DNA of 64,000 nt from Sipunculus nudus (GCA_026874595.1 JAPPUL010000081.1:1130501-1194500); one strand, 5' to 3'; numbered from the stretch's first letter, positions 41,676-51,727 are shown. Notes: generated from the sequence alone by a model not told the origin. Made by a program: numbers and translations.

Positions 41676-43013
41676 TTACCCTCCCCTCCTTACCTCCTTA
41701 CCCTCCCCTCCTACTTGCTTTTGTCCATCATCTTCCTTCTGCCCTCCACGTTTGTCCGCTCCTGAAACACTCTTTAGCCTTACCTGCTCTATCCGTTTCG
41801 CACTAAGCTCCTCAACCTTGCATAAAAGCCTTCCGAGTTTTATCTCTTCTCCATCGTTTGGGAATCTCTTTAATTTCTCAAGCAGTACTTTGCTTATTGT
41901 TGAATGTTTGGGATAATCAAACTTTAACTCCATTCCAAAATACTTCATAAGCTCATCGATTGTTATTCGTCCTGTAACTATTATCTCATCCCTTTCTTTT
42001 ACAACTTCTATAATCTCTTTGCCTTCATCGTCTTTATCTTCTCCATCTTCACTTGCTATGTCTCCTACAAGCTCTTCTAATATATCCTCAAGTGTAACAA
42101 GTCCTGCCGTCCCACCATACTCATCCACCACTATTGCTGTATGCGTTTGGGTTATACGAAGTTTTTCCATAAGCTTGTCTATTGTCTTATTCTCCGGCAC
42201 AAAAAGCACCTCTCGTGATAGACTTGATAACTTGATATCTAAATCTTCTCTTATTATTGCGTGCAGTGCATCTGATTTATATAATAAACCTTCTACTGTG
42301 TCTATATTCTTTTTATAGATTGGGATACGGGAATATTGCTCATTCAAGATTGTCTTTTTCGCTTCTTTTAACGTAAGTTGGCCATCTATTCGTATCATGC
42401 TAATTCTTGGCGTCATTATATCACGCACTTTAATGTCATTAAGCCTTAATGCCTTTTGGATTAATTCCTCCTCATGCTTTTCTAATACACCTTGTTCTTT
42501 ACCGAGATTAGCGAGTACCTTTATCTCCTCTTCTGTTATCTTTGTATCTCGAGCCCCCTTATAAAAGGGTCGTGTGAAAAAGGATATCAATATCAATATA
42601 GGGGTAAGTAGTACTGTTATAGCGGTTATTGCTCGTGCCGACTTTACAGAGACTATATCAGCATATTTCTCGCCCAAGGTTTTTGGTATTATTTCAGAAA
42701 ATATTATAACGTATAATGTAAATACCCCAGAAGCTATGCCTATCCAAAGCTCATTGAACATATTACCTATTATACCGCCTATTACTATTGACCCTCCTAT
42801 ATTTGATACATTGTTTAAGATTACAATGCTTGCTATAGGTCTTTGCATAGAGCTTTTTATTTTATATAACGACTTTATTGACTTATTGTTTTTATCTTTT
42901 AGTAACCAAGCACTAACTCGATTCTTCGGTATAGCAAATAATGCCGCCTCCACCAATGAGCACAATGCTGAGAACACTGTTACTAACAATATAGCTATTA
43001 TTAATAATATCAT
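41676..43013 (-). CDS. CNNM/CorC-family (HlyC/CorC) membrane protein with CBS domains
   Basis: 445 residues. An N-terminal DUF21 membrane domain (about 1-170, three or four helices) is followed by two CBS domains (RDIMTPRISMIRIDGQ and VVDEYGGTAGLVTLEDILEE) and a CorC_HlyC domain. These proteins are linked to magnesium or cobalt efflux. The hemolysin name of the family is historical and no toxin function is implied. The last 30 residues are low complexity (KRGGQKEDDGQK and similar) and run into a C-rich repetitive spacer. The start overlaps the end of the MFS gene by 4 bp. Confidence 0.9.
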   Translation of the reverse strand: MILLIIAILLVTVFSALCSLVEAALFAIPKNRVSAWLLKDKNNKSIKSLYKIKSSMQRPIASIVILNNVSNIGGSIVIGGIIGNMFNELWIGIASGVFTLYVIIFSEIIPKTLGEKYADIVSVKSARAITAITVLLTPILILISFFTRPFYKGARDTKITEEEIKVLANLGKEQGVLEKHEEELIQKALRLNDIKVRDIMTPRISMIRIDGQLTLKEAKKTILNEQYSRIPIYKKNIDTVEGLLYKSDALHAIIREDLDIKLSSLSREVLFVPENKTIDKLMEKLRITQTHTAIVVDEYGGTAGLVTLEDILEELVGDIASEDGEDKDDEGKEIIEVVKERDEIIVTGRITIDELMKYFGMELKFDYPKHSTISKVLLEKLKRFPNDGEEIKLGRLLCKVEELSAKRIEQVRLKSVSGADKRGGQKEDDGQKQVGGEGKEVRRGG

Positions 43014-44205
43014 TTATTCTTTGCCAAGCGTTTGTCGGCTATACCCAATAATACCGATATTAGGAAGACAAGTAAAGAAATAACTGTACAATAAAAAAAT
43101 ATATCCCCGTACCTTAACGCTTTTTCACTTACCTTGCCCCATAACAAAAAACCTACTGTATTGCCTACCCCAAATACTATTACATATAATAAGCTTATTC
43201 CGCTTGTTCTAAGCCGCTCTTTAAAATAACTTTCTACCTTCTTAACAGATAATAAAAAAAAACCTCCCCACGTCATACTGTGGATTAGTTGTGCTAATAT
43301 TATATAGATTATATCTTGTGTCTTGTAGTAAATTAACCACCTAATCGACGTTAACAAAAACACTAGGGTAAGCAGTTTCTCTTTACTATATCGTTTTTCT
43401 AGCTTTGGGCTATATCTAAAAAATATTATCTCCGAAAATACTGCGATAAACGTCATATACCCAAGATAACTACTTGGAAAGCCAAGTCCCTTACTCTCAT
43501 CTAGTAAATATAATCCAAAAAATATATGATAGGCGGCTGTACTTATTATATGTAAGATTAGCATTAGAAAAAAAATACCAATAGCTTGTTTTTTACAAAT
43601 ACATCCAAAACCTCTTTTAGCCTTAGATTCTTATCTTCTCGCTCCTTTGAGTCTATCTTTAACGCACTAATAAAGGCTAGTAGTAAAAAAAAACTTATCC
43701 CGTATAGTGTTAGCTCTTCTAAAGCCGGATATTGCTCCCTAAGTACTCCCAAAGCCATAACCGAAAATATAAATCCCACCGAACCCCACATCCTTATCTT
43801 ACTATATTCCCCTCCGTGTATCTTTATATAGGCAAGGCTTGTGCTGTCAAGCATCGCAAGTACTGGAGAGCGGACTATCGAAAATAGTATTGTACTTAGT
43901 ACAAAACCGAAAAATAAATCTACAAATATATCTCCTATATAAAAATAAATTAGCGACGTTGCAAAACTTGCAAACAAAAGTAGTTTTAAAAGCTTCTCCT
44001 CAAGCTGAAAACGATTCGATATATATCCGAAAAACAAGGTTACCACAATATGAGTTAGAGGCGCAAGCATATAGATTATCCCTATCTCAGAATCAGAAAG
44101 CCCTTCCCCTTTTAAATAAAGTCCAAAAAACTTAAAGAATATTCCCATAAAGGCAAATTGATTGAAGTTTACCAGCTTTAGATATATTTTTGTCTTTTCT
44201 CTCAT
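43010..44205 (-). CDS. Major facilitator superfamily transporter, split by a homopolymer frameshift
   Basis: Two adjacent minus-strand frames (44205 to 43564 and 43564 to 43010) together make about 397 residues with twelve predicted helices, the size of an MFS_1-like permease. The first ends in LLVFFF at a run of eight T on the coding strand, where nine would restore frame into LMLILHIISTAAYHIFFGLY. The charged central loop (SKEREDKNLRLKEVLD) lies just before the break. Substrate unknown. The first 80 or so coding bases are included in the duplication at 44429-44676. Confidence 0.8.
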
Positions 44206-44372
44206 CTAATCTTTATTCTTAATCTTTATTCTTAATCTTTATTCTAATCTCTCATTCTAATTGCCTAACCTATTCATTTACAGCAACTTAGAGCTTGACT
44301 TTATATTAATTTATTAATTTAGCTACTTTGGCTTATATATAGCATATATAATATTAACCACTTTGTATTTAG
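44125..44372. repeat. Segmental duplication, copy 1 (covers 5' end of the MFS gene)
   Basis: About 248 bp, repeated nearly identically 304 bp to the right. It contains the first 27 codons of the MFS gene, its start codon and its whole upstream region. It includes a local 12-bp repeat (ttaatctttatt). Confidence 0.95.
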
Positions 44373-44428
44373 GGTTTCAAATATTGAACGCTCAGGTAAA
44401 TGCTAAAAAGATATTCTTGCCTGACTCA

Positions 44429-44676
44429 AAAAAACTTAAAGAATATTCCCATAAAGGCAAATTGATTGAAGTTTACCAGCTTTAGATATATTTTTGTCTT
44501 TTCTCTCATCTAATCTTCATTCTTAATCTTCATTCTTAATCTTTATTCTAATCTCTCATTCTAATTGCCTAACCTATTCATTTACAGCAACTTAGAGCTT
44601 GACTTTATATTAATTTATTAATTTAGCTACTTTGGCTTATATATAGCATATATAATATTAACCACTTTGTATTTAG
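44429..44676. repeat. Segmental duplication, copy 2 (orphan MFS 5' end)
   Basis: Direct copy of 44125-44372 with only a few substitutions (cttcatt for ctttatt). It carries a start codon and the first MFS codons on the minus strand, then runs out of homology, so it is a promoter-plus-stub. A 56-bp unique spacer separates the copies. Confidence 0.95.
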
Positions 44677-44775
44677 TATTAAAAATGTTGATCTTTTGGG
44701 ACTTACGGAAAGTCTATATATTATGACCTCAACTGAGCCTTATAATGCTAATTATTAGCTCCTCTAACACATAAC

Positions 44776-46395
44776 CTAACACCTGTCAATTAGCTTACGT
44801 CTATTTCTATAAAGAGATTGCGGTATCTTATATCTTTTCATCTTCCTATACAATGTGTCGCGGCTTATTCCAAGCTTACGCGCACTCTCACTTATGCTTT
44901 TTGTCCTGTTTAATGCTAGGCTTATATATTTACATTCTATCTCCGCTAGTGTGTTTGACTCTATTGTCCTTCCTTCTACATCACCGTAAAATAAATGTTC
45001 CATAAGACGACTATCTAATTCTACCTTATCTCCTCCTTCATCCCTTCTATCCTCTCCTTTACCCTCTTCTTGTGACTTTAAATCAAATTGGAACACTTCT
45101 TCTGCTACGTAGTCTATTACAACCCCTTCACTATAACTAAATAATCGCTCAACCACGTTTCTTAGCTCTCTTACATTCCCTATCCAGCTATATTCTGATA
45201 ATCGACTCATTACGTTATTTGTAAATATTTTATCCTTCGCATACTTTCTATTTAACTCTCTTAGAAAATGTTTTGCTAATAACGGTATGTCTTCAATTCG
45301 CTCTCTTAATGGCGGGATCTCTATGCTAAATACACTTATTCGAAAATATAAATCGTCTCGGAAAAGCCCTTGCAATAACTGACTGCGTAAGTCTCGATGC
45401 GTTGCTGATATTAGCCTTAGATCTACTTTATAACTCTTGTCGCTTCCAAGTGGACGCACTTCCTTCGTCTCTAGGACCCTTAGTAGCTTTACTTGTAAGC
45501 TTAAATCTAAATCCCCTATCTCATCAAGAAATAATGTTCCGCCATCTGCCTCCAGGAAATAACCTTTTTTGCTCTTTAAGGCTCCTGTAAATGCCCCTTT
45601 TATATATCCAAAAAGCTCGCTCTCAAGTAAGTCCTTCGGGATTGCTGCGCAGTTTATTGCCACAAACGCTCCCTTCCCATATTCTGAGCTTTTATGTATC
45701 GCTTGGGCAACCAGCTCTTTTCCTGTTCCACTCTCTCCATAAATTATTACCGGTGAGTCCATCTTTGATACATCTTTTATGCTTTTGTATATCTTAGCTA
45801 TACATTCACTACGACCAACCAGCATCTTCTCTTCTTCAACACCTTCTTCAACACCTTCTTTTCCAACTCCTTCTTTTCCAACTCCTTCCCCTATTCCATC
45901 CAAATCCTTATATTCTGAAAACGATAAAACTAATTCAAGAAAATCTATATCGATAAATTCATGACTCCCAAAATATACATCCGCCTCCCTCAAGTTTACT
46001 CCTCCCTCTGTTGCCACACTTTCTAACTCCCAACTAAGACCATAACTCTTTGCATAATCTCGGGCACGGCGCACACTCACTACCATCTTCCCCAAATACC
46101 TCCCCACAAACTCATACCCAAAACCATATAGCTTGTCGCATATCTCTTGATTATAAAATCTCTTGCTCACTATAACTAAATCTGCTCTCCCTCGCTTATC
46201 CTCAACTATTGTCTCTAGGACATACTCTAGGATCTTATCATATTTATAAAACGATAGGAACTCAACAAGACCAAGATTTACGTACTTTTTTAATGTCTCT
46301 TTCATTTTTATGTGTGCAGCTAACACATCATCCAACATCAATATTCTACAACATCTACTTTTCAAAACACGTGACCTCCATACTTCCGTTACCAT
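44776..46395 (-). CDS. Sigma-54-dependent transcriptional activator (NtrC family)
   Basis: 539 residues. The AAA+ domain has Walker A at 220-227 (GESGTGKE), the sigma-54 contact motif GAFTGA at 267-272 and Walker B at about 286-293 (GGTLFLDEIG). The C-terminal Fis-type helix-turn-helix reads SISESARKLGISRDTLYRKM. The N-terminal 160 residues could be a diverged receiver (CRILMLDDVLAAHIKMKETL), but a clear phosphoacceptor pattern is not evident. The linker is repetitive (GVGKEGVGKEGVEEGVEE). No kinase lies next to it. Its targets are unknown. Confidence 0.9.
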   Translation of the reverse strand: MVTEVWRSRVLKSRCCRILMLDDVLAAHIKMKETLKKYVNLGLVEFLSFYKYDKILEYVLETIVEDKRGRADLVIVSKRFYNQEICDKLYGFGYEFVGRYLGKMVVSVRRARDYAKSYGLSWELESVATEGGVNLREADVYFGSHEFIDIDFLELVLSFSEYKDLDGIGEGVGKEGVGKEGVEEGVEEEKMLVGRSECIAKIYKSIKDVSKMDSPVIIYGESGTGKELVAQAIHKSSEYGKGAFVAINCAAIPKDLLESELFGYIKGAFTGALKSKKGYFLEADGGTLFLDEIGDLDLSLQVKLLRVLETKEVRPLGSDKSYKVDLRLISATHRDLRSQLLQGLFRDDLYFRISVFSIEIPPLRERIEDIPLLAKHFLRELNRKYAKDKIFTNNVMSRLSEYSWIGNVRELRNVVERLFSYSEGVVIDYVAEEVFQFDLKSQEEGKGEDRRDEGGDKVELDSRLMEHLFYGDVEGRTIESNTLAEIECKYISLALNRTKSISESARKLGISRDTLYRKMKRYKIPQSLYRNRRKLIDRC

Positions 46396-46765
46396 CCCTT
46401 GTCATCATTCCTTATTGTATGCAGGCTAATTTTATTCCCCCCCTTTATTCCCTATATTCTACCCTTATCTCTTTATAAACTAGCTCAATCGCTTATTACC
46501 AACACTTTACTTGTCGTCCTATAGCCGTTTTTTTTAGCCTTTTTAACTCATAACTTTATAATTAATAGTACTTAACAACGATTTACTCCAGCCCTCCTCT
46601 TTAAGAAAACAGCTCCTACTAAAGCTTTTAAGCATTTTAAACCCTAAAACCCTTTATACAAAACATTTTATATTATAAGCACTTTTTTTTTCTTGCTTTT
46701 ACTTCAAGAACTATTAATTATTTCTTTTATAATTTATATTTGCGTTTTATCTTACAGGATTCTTT
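46396..46765. other. Divergent intergenic region between the sigma-54 activator and hom
   Basis: 370 bp, AT-rich, with T-runs around 46530 and 46685. It must hold promoters for both divergent genes. I saw no operator symmetry and no RNA gene. Confidence 0.6.
46728..46733 (+). promoter_or_regulatory. Candidate -10 element for hom
   Basis: TATAAT lies 33 bp before the hom ATG. No good -35 hexamer stands at the standard distance, so support is limited to the -10 match and its position. Confidence 0.4.
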
Positions 46766-48058
46766 ATGAAAACTATTAATATTGCTATTCTTGGCTTCGG
46801 AGTTGTTGGCTCTGGGGTCGCCTCCATCCTTCTACAACAACGTGAGCTCATTAGAAAACGACGCGGAATTGACATCAATATTAAATCTATCGTTTGTACA
46901 GACATCAATAAAAAACGAAATGTCTCCGTCCCCAAAAGCCTTTTGTCTTCCAATGTCTATGACTCTATCTCTGACCCTTCTATCGACATAATTGTTGAGG
47001 CCATAGGCGGCGATACAAACTTCATCTTTAACATCCTCGCTCAGGCACTAAAGAATAAAAAACGTATCGTTACTGCTAATAAAGCTTTGCTTGCAACAAG
47101 AGGTAAGGAGCTTTTTGATATCGCTAATAAACATAAGTTAGACCTCCTTTTTGAGGCTAGCGTCGGTGGCGGCATTCCTATTATTCAAACTATTCGGGAA
47201 TCTTTAGTTGGAGATAGCATAAACTCTATTTATGCCATCATTAACGGGACTTGTAATTATATCCTCTCTAAAATGTCTTTTGAAAATTACTCCTACAACG
47301 CCGCTCTTAAAAAAGCTCAGAACTTAGGATTTGCTGAGCACGACCCTACCCTCGATGTTAACGGGATGGACAGTGCTCACAAAATCGCTATCCTTGCTTC
47401 TTTTGCTTTTAACTCCAACATCTCAAGCTCTTTTTATTATGAAGGTATTCAAAATATTGACTTAATCGATATTAATTATGCTCGACAACTCGGCTTTGCT
47501 ATTAAACTTTTGGCTATCGCTACAAATACTCCAAACTCTATCTCTGTTTGCGTTCACCCCTCTTTACTCCCTTTGCAAAACCCTCTTGCTAATATTCATG
47601 ACGAGTATAATGCCATTCTCGTTAATTCTCAGTTCCTAGGCACTTCTATTTATAGTGGCAAAGGCGCCGGCAGCTTCCCTACCGCTAATGCCATAATTGG
47701 CGATATCGTTACTGTTGCCACCAATATCGCTTTTAACTTAGAGTTTAATGAATATAAAAATATTCACTACGAACAAAAAAGCCTAACCCCTATTAAGGAT
47801 AACTATTACGACTACTACATCCGTTTCAATACTTTAGATAAATATGGCATCCTAAGCAAGATCACTAATGTATTTGCTAAATACAAAATCAGTATCGCTC
47901 AGGTTATTCAAAAAGGTAGGCATAAAAAGAACTTTGTTCATCTTGTCATTTCTACTCACAAAACCAAAGAATCTAATGTCTTAGCTGCTCTAAAAGAACT
48001 TCATTCCCTAAACAACATTATTGACAAACCCTCTACGCTTATGCGTATTGTTAATTGA
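46766..48058 (+). CDS. hom: Homoserine dehydrogenase
   Basis: 430 residues. The Rossmann motif GFGVVGSG is at residues 10-17. The catalytic domain includes ASVGGGIPIIQTIRESL, NGTCNYILSKM and GFAEHDPTLDVNGMDSAHK. A C-terminal ACT domain (about 345-430) implies allosteric control, usually by threonine. It makes homoserine for threonine and methionine synthesis. The coding strand is pyrimidine-rich. A degraded copy of its 3' end lies directly downstream. Confidence 0.95.
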   Translation: MKTINIAILGFGVVGSGVASILLQQRELIRKRRGIDINIKSIVCTDINKKRNVSVPKSLLSSNVYDSISDPSIDIIVEAIGGDTNFIFNILAQALKNKKRIVTANKALLATRGKELFDIANKHKLDLLFEASVGGGIPIIQTIRESLVGDSINSIYAIINGTCNYILSKMSFENYSYNAALKKAQNLGFAEHDPTLDVNGMDSAHKIAILASFAFNSNISSSFYYEGIQNIDLIDINYARQLGFAIKLLAIATNTPNSISVCVHPSLLPLQNPLANIHDEYNAILVNSQFLGTSIYSGKGAGSFPTANAIIGDIVTVATNIAFNLEFNEYKNIHYEQKSLTPIKDNYYDYYIRFNTLDKYGILSKITNVFAKYKISIAQVIQKGRHKKNFVHLVISTHKTKESNVLAALKELHSLNNIIDKPSTLMRIVN

Positions 48059-48091
48059 TCTTTTCTATATCTTTTCTATATCTTTTAACAA

Positions 48092-48236
48092 AATAGGCAT
48101 AGCTTTCTCCATCTTCTCATTTTCTACTCTCAATACCAAAGAATCTAATGTCTTAGCTGCTTAAAAGAACTTCATTCCCTAAACAACATTATTGTCAAAC
48201 CCTCTACGCTTATGCGTATTGTTAATTGATCTTTTT
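48092..48236 (+). repeat. Degenerate duplicate of the hom 3' end
   Basis: The sequence from about 48113 to 48236 repeats hom 47942-48065, including the stop codon. Nearly identical stretches are accaaagaatctaatgtctt and ctctacgcttatgcgtattg. It carries a 1-base deletion and substitutions. Similarity weakens but continues to about 48092. It is too short to encode anything functional. Confidence 0.92.
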
Positions 48237-48247
48237 TGTTATAATCT

Positions 48248-49054
48248 TTAACCACGGAAAAACGATATCGCAAGTCGTTGCCCTGCGTTATTTATTACTC
48301 GGGCAAAGGCTCGCATTAACGGATCGCCTTGCCCTTTGAATAATCCAGTATAAAGGATTATTGATGTGTCACTCCAGCTTTCTATAGCTTTTGATCGCCA
48401 TAAAACTCGACCCGTCTTTAGATCATATAAATACCCTTTTGCGTTTACATAAACTGCCCACGTTGAGAAAAAGCCACTACTAGTATCAGGATCATCACTT
48501 GGTTTATACTGACTAATTTTTATATCATTTATACGCAGATCAAAGACTAACTTCGCTTTTGATAGATAAGATTTGTACTTCTCAAAATCTTTACGTCTTT
48601 CCTTTCCACGTCGCGATACTTTTTGTTGGGAGAGCTTTATATTTGATTTTAGCTTAAATTTAGACTGCCGTTTCCTAAATTCTACTATAAAACTATTTAT
48701 AATTGCATCATTAGGCTTAAGGGATAACAATATTTCATCATGCGGCTTTTTATAATCCTTCTTATACGTCTTAAGCTCTTTTAAATCAACATATTTTGCC
48801 TGCTCCTCTAACGCCTTTGCCTGAGCCTTTTTTACATCTTCCATCAAATCTCTTTGATTTATTTCTTTATATCTACCTATCCTCTCCAAAGTGAATTGTA
48901 CATCATCTACAAATGATACAACATGTGCCACCCCTCCCACATGTATTACCGCCGGATGTACTGCTATACTATTTCTACCACATGAGAAAATCGCTAAAAC
49001 TCCAAAACCCAAAATGCATAAAAATAAAACATATACTCTCAATTTACTAATCAT
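48248..49054 (-). CDS. Predicted lipoprotein of unknown function
   Basis: 268 residues. The N-terminal signal ends in IFSCGRNS, a plausible lipobox with the cysteine near residue 25. The middle is lysine-rich and helical. The C-terminal part contains TWAVYVNAKGYLYDLKTGRV followed by LWRSKAIESWSDTS, a pattern like periplasmic beta-structured lipoproteins. No family recognised. The hom-copy repeat ends 12 bp from its stop codon. Confidence 0.65.
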   Translation of the reverse strand: MISKLRVYVLFLCILGFGVLAIFSCGRNSIAVHPAVIHVGGVAHVVSFVDDVQFTLERIGRYKEINQRDLMEDVKKAQAKALEEQAKYVDLKELKTYKKDYKKPHDEILLSLKPNDAIINSFIVEFRKRQSKFKLKSNIKLSQQKVSRRGKERRKDFEKYKSYLSKAKLVFDLRINDIKISQYKPSDDPDTSSGFFSTWAVYVNAKGYLYDLKTGRVLWRSKAIESWSDTSIILYTGLFKGQGDPLMRAFARVINNAGQRLAISFFRG

Positions 49055-49223
49055 ATTAAGCCTATCCTCATTTATTATAAATTTACGTCTAATAATACAA
49101 ATATATCTTAGAAAAGTGTTCCATTAATAAATTAAATGGAAAATAATAAATTACCTTGCTTTTATGCCTTTTGCATAATTATCGCTCTTTCTTATTTTCT
49201 AAATCTATACTAAGTTTTAGTTT

Positions 49224-49649
49224 ATGAATAAAAAACATAACGAACATTTACAAGCAAAATCACAAACCTATCAAAAACTAGCTGCACTATTACAAAAAAA
49301 ACGTCCCGCTTGGCAAGAACGACAAATTAATAACATACTCTCTCATAAAACATTAACTGACGCTGACAAAATACGTAAAATAGAACTTTTAGATGATATA
49401 GGTAAGCAGATAGCCTTAAAACAAAAACATTCCTTAAAACAACCAAAAATAAGCTCAAAAGTTAAATCAACAAAAAAAATAACTCAACAAACTAAACAAC
49501 ATGAAAAAATCACCTATACCTTCGGCTCTAAAAAATATCCAAAGGCAAAATCTCCTCCCAAAAAAACTAAAAAAATCTTCCAAAACCATCTTTCAAAAAC
49601 TCTTTCCTACCCTATACAACTATCAGAAAATCAAAGCCTTCGGCTCTAA
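49224..49649 (+). CDS. Lysine-rich hypothetical protein, possibly the N-terminal part of the next gene
   Basis: 141 residues, very basic (QKLAALLQKKRPAWQERQIN). It overlaps the next frame by 149 bp. The overlap contains two runs of seven A (around 49558-49575), where a single-base slip would join the two frames into one protein of about 620 residues. The N-terminal 90 residues look like a real helical domain and the last 30 look like shadow sequence. Function unknown. Confidence 0.5.
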   Translation: MNKKHNEHLQAKSQTYQKLAALLQKKRPAWQERQINNILSHKTLTDADKIRKIELLDDIGKQIALKQKHSLKQPKISSKVKSTKKITQQTKQHEKITYTFGSKKYPKAKSPPKKTKKIFQNHLSKTLSYPIQLSENQSLRL

Positions 49650-51120
49650 AAATAATCTCATAATTGTAAAATACTTCCCCCCACGGATAACCCTAAATGA
49701 ACCTTTTATTAAAACTAAATTAAGCGAAATTAAAAACCTGCTTGAACCAACATTTAAACTTACTAATAACATTTTAACAAATTACTTTCATACCCTAGAA
49801 AAAGAAGAGTTTAACCTCCTATTTGAACTAAATCGCTTTATTAAAGAGTATTCATTTATTTTAAATAAAAAAAAGACCCGTCCTCTAAAGACAATTATTA
49901 AAGAACTCAAAACTTTAAGAATTGCGTGTTTGACCTTAACTTTCAAAGACTATTACAAAAACATTATTGATGAAATTGTATACAAAAGTTTTAAACCCAT
50001 TTTAAAACAAAGTATAGAAAAACATCAAAAGCAGGATAGTTTAGACAAAGCATTTGATAAAGAATATGATAAAGAATATGATAAAGAATACAATTATGAA
50101 GACGTTATACTGCCCGGAAAAGCTCTAAGAACTTTAGTTACTTTATTTCATGCTATTGAGCTTGTAGATATAAAGAAGCATATAAAAAAGTCATATCTTT
50201 ATTCTAAATATAATATTAAAGCTTTTAGTAAAACCACTTATACGGCTGATGAGAAGACATTAAAACTTATAAATAATTATATCATTAAACTAAATAATTT
50301 TATAAGTGCTCAAGAAGAAGATCTTAAATATTTAAAAAAAGTTAAAGAAATTATTAAACCAAACTGGAGAAATCCAAACTTTCAGCTTATAAAAGATTTT
50401 ATATATAAAAAAAGGCACCATGAAGTTGATGAAGCAGAGTTTATAGAGGACTTATCCAACCTAGCCGCTTTTACTACCCTTGTCATTGGCGAGTATTTAC
50501 ATGTCTTTGGAAACATCACTTTAAATAATGTCAAAGTCAAAACTAAAGATTCTAAAACCGTAAACGAGCATCTTTTCCCATACGACATGCAACAGCTTTT
50601 TGAAAGCATTGTCTTTACTCACAAAAAACTTGAAGATACCATATCCAAAAATCTAAACCAAACACCAACTTTTAATGATTTTAATCTCTATTTAGAAAGG
50701 CAAAACATAACAAAAAACAAAGAACATAACAAAAAACAAAAATATGAGCATGATAAAACTAATAAACTCTTTTTACTAATCATTAAAACTTCTAAAACTT
50801 TTTATGAAATCGCAAAACGCCTTTTCAAAAATTACTTGCAGGAACAAGAGTTTAAAAATATGTCAAGAAACGAAAGAATAAAACTTGTAGCAGAAGGTAA
50901 TGTTTATGATAAAACAATACCTTATCCTGATGCTACTGTTAGTTTAAACTATTATCTTAATAATAAGACAATAAAAGATACGTATCTACTCCTAATACAG
51001 TTTGCAACTGAGTTTATACTTTTATTTAGACACAAGGATATTTTAGAAAAGTTAGATAAAATTGATACTTTTGAGGAGGAGGTAGAGGCTTTACAACGCA
51101 TTTATAATAGAATGGCTTAA
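49501..51120 (+). CDS. Large helical hypothetical protein
   Basis: 539 residues if started at 49501. The true start may lie upstream through a frameshift, or downstream. The protein is soluble, helical and lysine-rich, with a short repeat EYDKEYDKEYNYED near residues 186-199 from reiterated aaagaatatgat. Other readable parts are LPGKALRTLVTLFHAIELVD and LSNLAAFTTLVIGEYLHVFG. I recognise no family. Composition is A-rich with C exceeding G on the coding strand, unlike the ribosomal genes. Confidence 0.6.
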   Translation: MKKSPIPSALKNIQRQNLLPKKLKKSSKTIFQKLFPTLYNYQKIKAFGSKNNLIIVKYFPPRITLNEPFIKTKLSEIKNLLEPTFKLTNNILTNYFHTLEKEEFNLLFELNRFIKEYSFILNKKKTRPLKTIIKELKTLRIACLTLTFKDYYKNIIDEIVYKSFKPILKQSIEKHQKQDSLDKAFDKEYDKEYDKEYNYEDVILPGKALRTLVTLFHAIELVDIKKHIKKSYLYSKYNIKAFSKTTYTADEKTLKLINNYIIKLNNFISAQEEDLKYLKKVKEIIKPNWRNPNFQLIKDFIYKKRHHEVDEAEFIEDLSNLAAFTTLVIGEYLHVFGNITLNNVKVKTKDSKTVNEHLFPYDMQQLFESIVFTHKKLEDTISKNLNQTPTFNDFNLYLERQNITKNKEHNKKQKYEHDKTNKLFLLIIKTSKTFYEIAKRLFKNYLQEQEFKNMSRNERIKLVAEGNVYDKTIPYPDATVSLNYYLNNKTIKDTYLLLIQFATEFILLFRHKDILEKLDKIDTFEEEVEALQRIYNRMA

Positions 51121-51262
51121 CAATTTAACAATTTATATTCAATATATTCTTTATTTCAATATAATCTTTATTATAGATAAATTGTATAAAGCAGATTTTA
51201 AAGAAAAACAAAGACCGGTTACTTTGTTCTAAATATATGCTTGCTAATTAAAGGATAGCTTG

Positions 51263-51727
51263 ATGAGGAAAGATAATGAGTACTTTACAATCGGACAGGC
51301 AAGTCAAATTGTAAACCTTAAAGAACATGTACTTAGATTTTGGGAAAAGGAATTTAATGAACTTGCCCCCAAAAAATCACCTAAAGGCAGAAGGTTATAC
51401 TCTAAAAAAGATATTCATATTATAAATACCATAAAAGCCCTTCTATACGAACAAAAGTTTACCGTCTCAGGTGCCCGAATACAACTTACTTCTTTTATGC
51501 AAAAAAGCAGTATAAAAGATTATGAGAGTACTAAACCAAAAAACGAAACTTATTCACAAAATACTATTTCGTTTAAAGATAATTCAAAAATTACAAAGAA
51601 TTTATCAGATCAAAAAGATTTAATACACAACGCTGAGGACATTAAATACCAAAAACTTGACAATTCTAAACGTAAACAGATTATCGTCGAACTAAATAAT
51701 ATTCTTGCTTTACTAAAAAATTACTAA
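51263..51727 (+). CDS. MerR-family transcriptional regulator
   Basis: 154 residues from ATG 51263 with aaagga upstream. The N-terminal winged helix reads FTIGQASQIVNLKEHVLRFW and KGRRLYSKKDIHIINTIKAL. The C-terminal part is lysine- and asparagine-rich and ends in a short coiled helix, with no evident metal-binding cysteines. It resembles the short MerR-like regulators often found near translation or envelope genes. Target unknown. Confidence 0.85.
   Translation: MRKDNEYFTIGQASQIVNLKEHVLRFWEKEFNELAPKKSPKGRRLYSKKDIHIINTIKALLYEQKFTVSGARIQLTSFMQKSSIKDYESTKPKNETYSQNTISFKDNSKITKNLSDQKDLIHNAEDIKYQKLDNSKRKQIIVELNNILALLKNY

Noticed and set aside
41676-43013. Hemolysin (from the HlyC/CorC family name)
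   Set aside because: The domain order DUF21-CBS-CBS-CorC is that of a metal-transport-related membrane protein. The hemolysin label is historical.
44390-44700. Insertion sequence or attachment site as the cause of the duplicated segment
   Set aside because: No transposase, terminal inverted repeats or integrase is present. A simple tandem duplication with a 56-bp spacer explains it.
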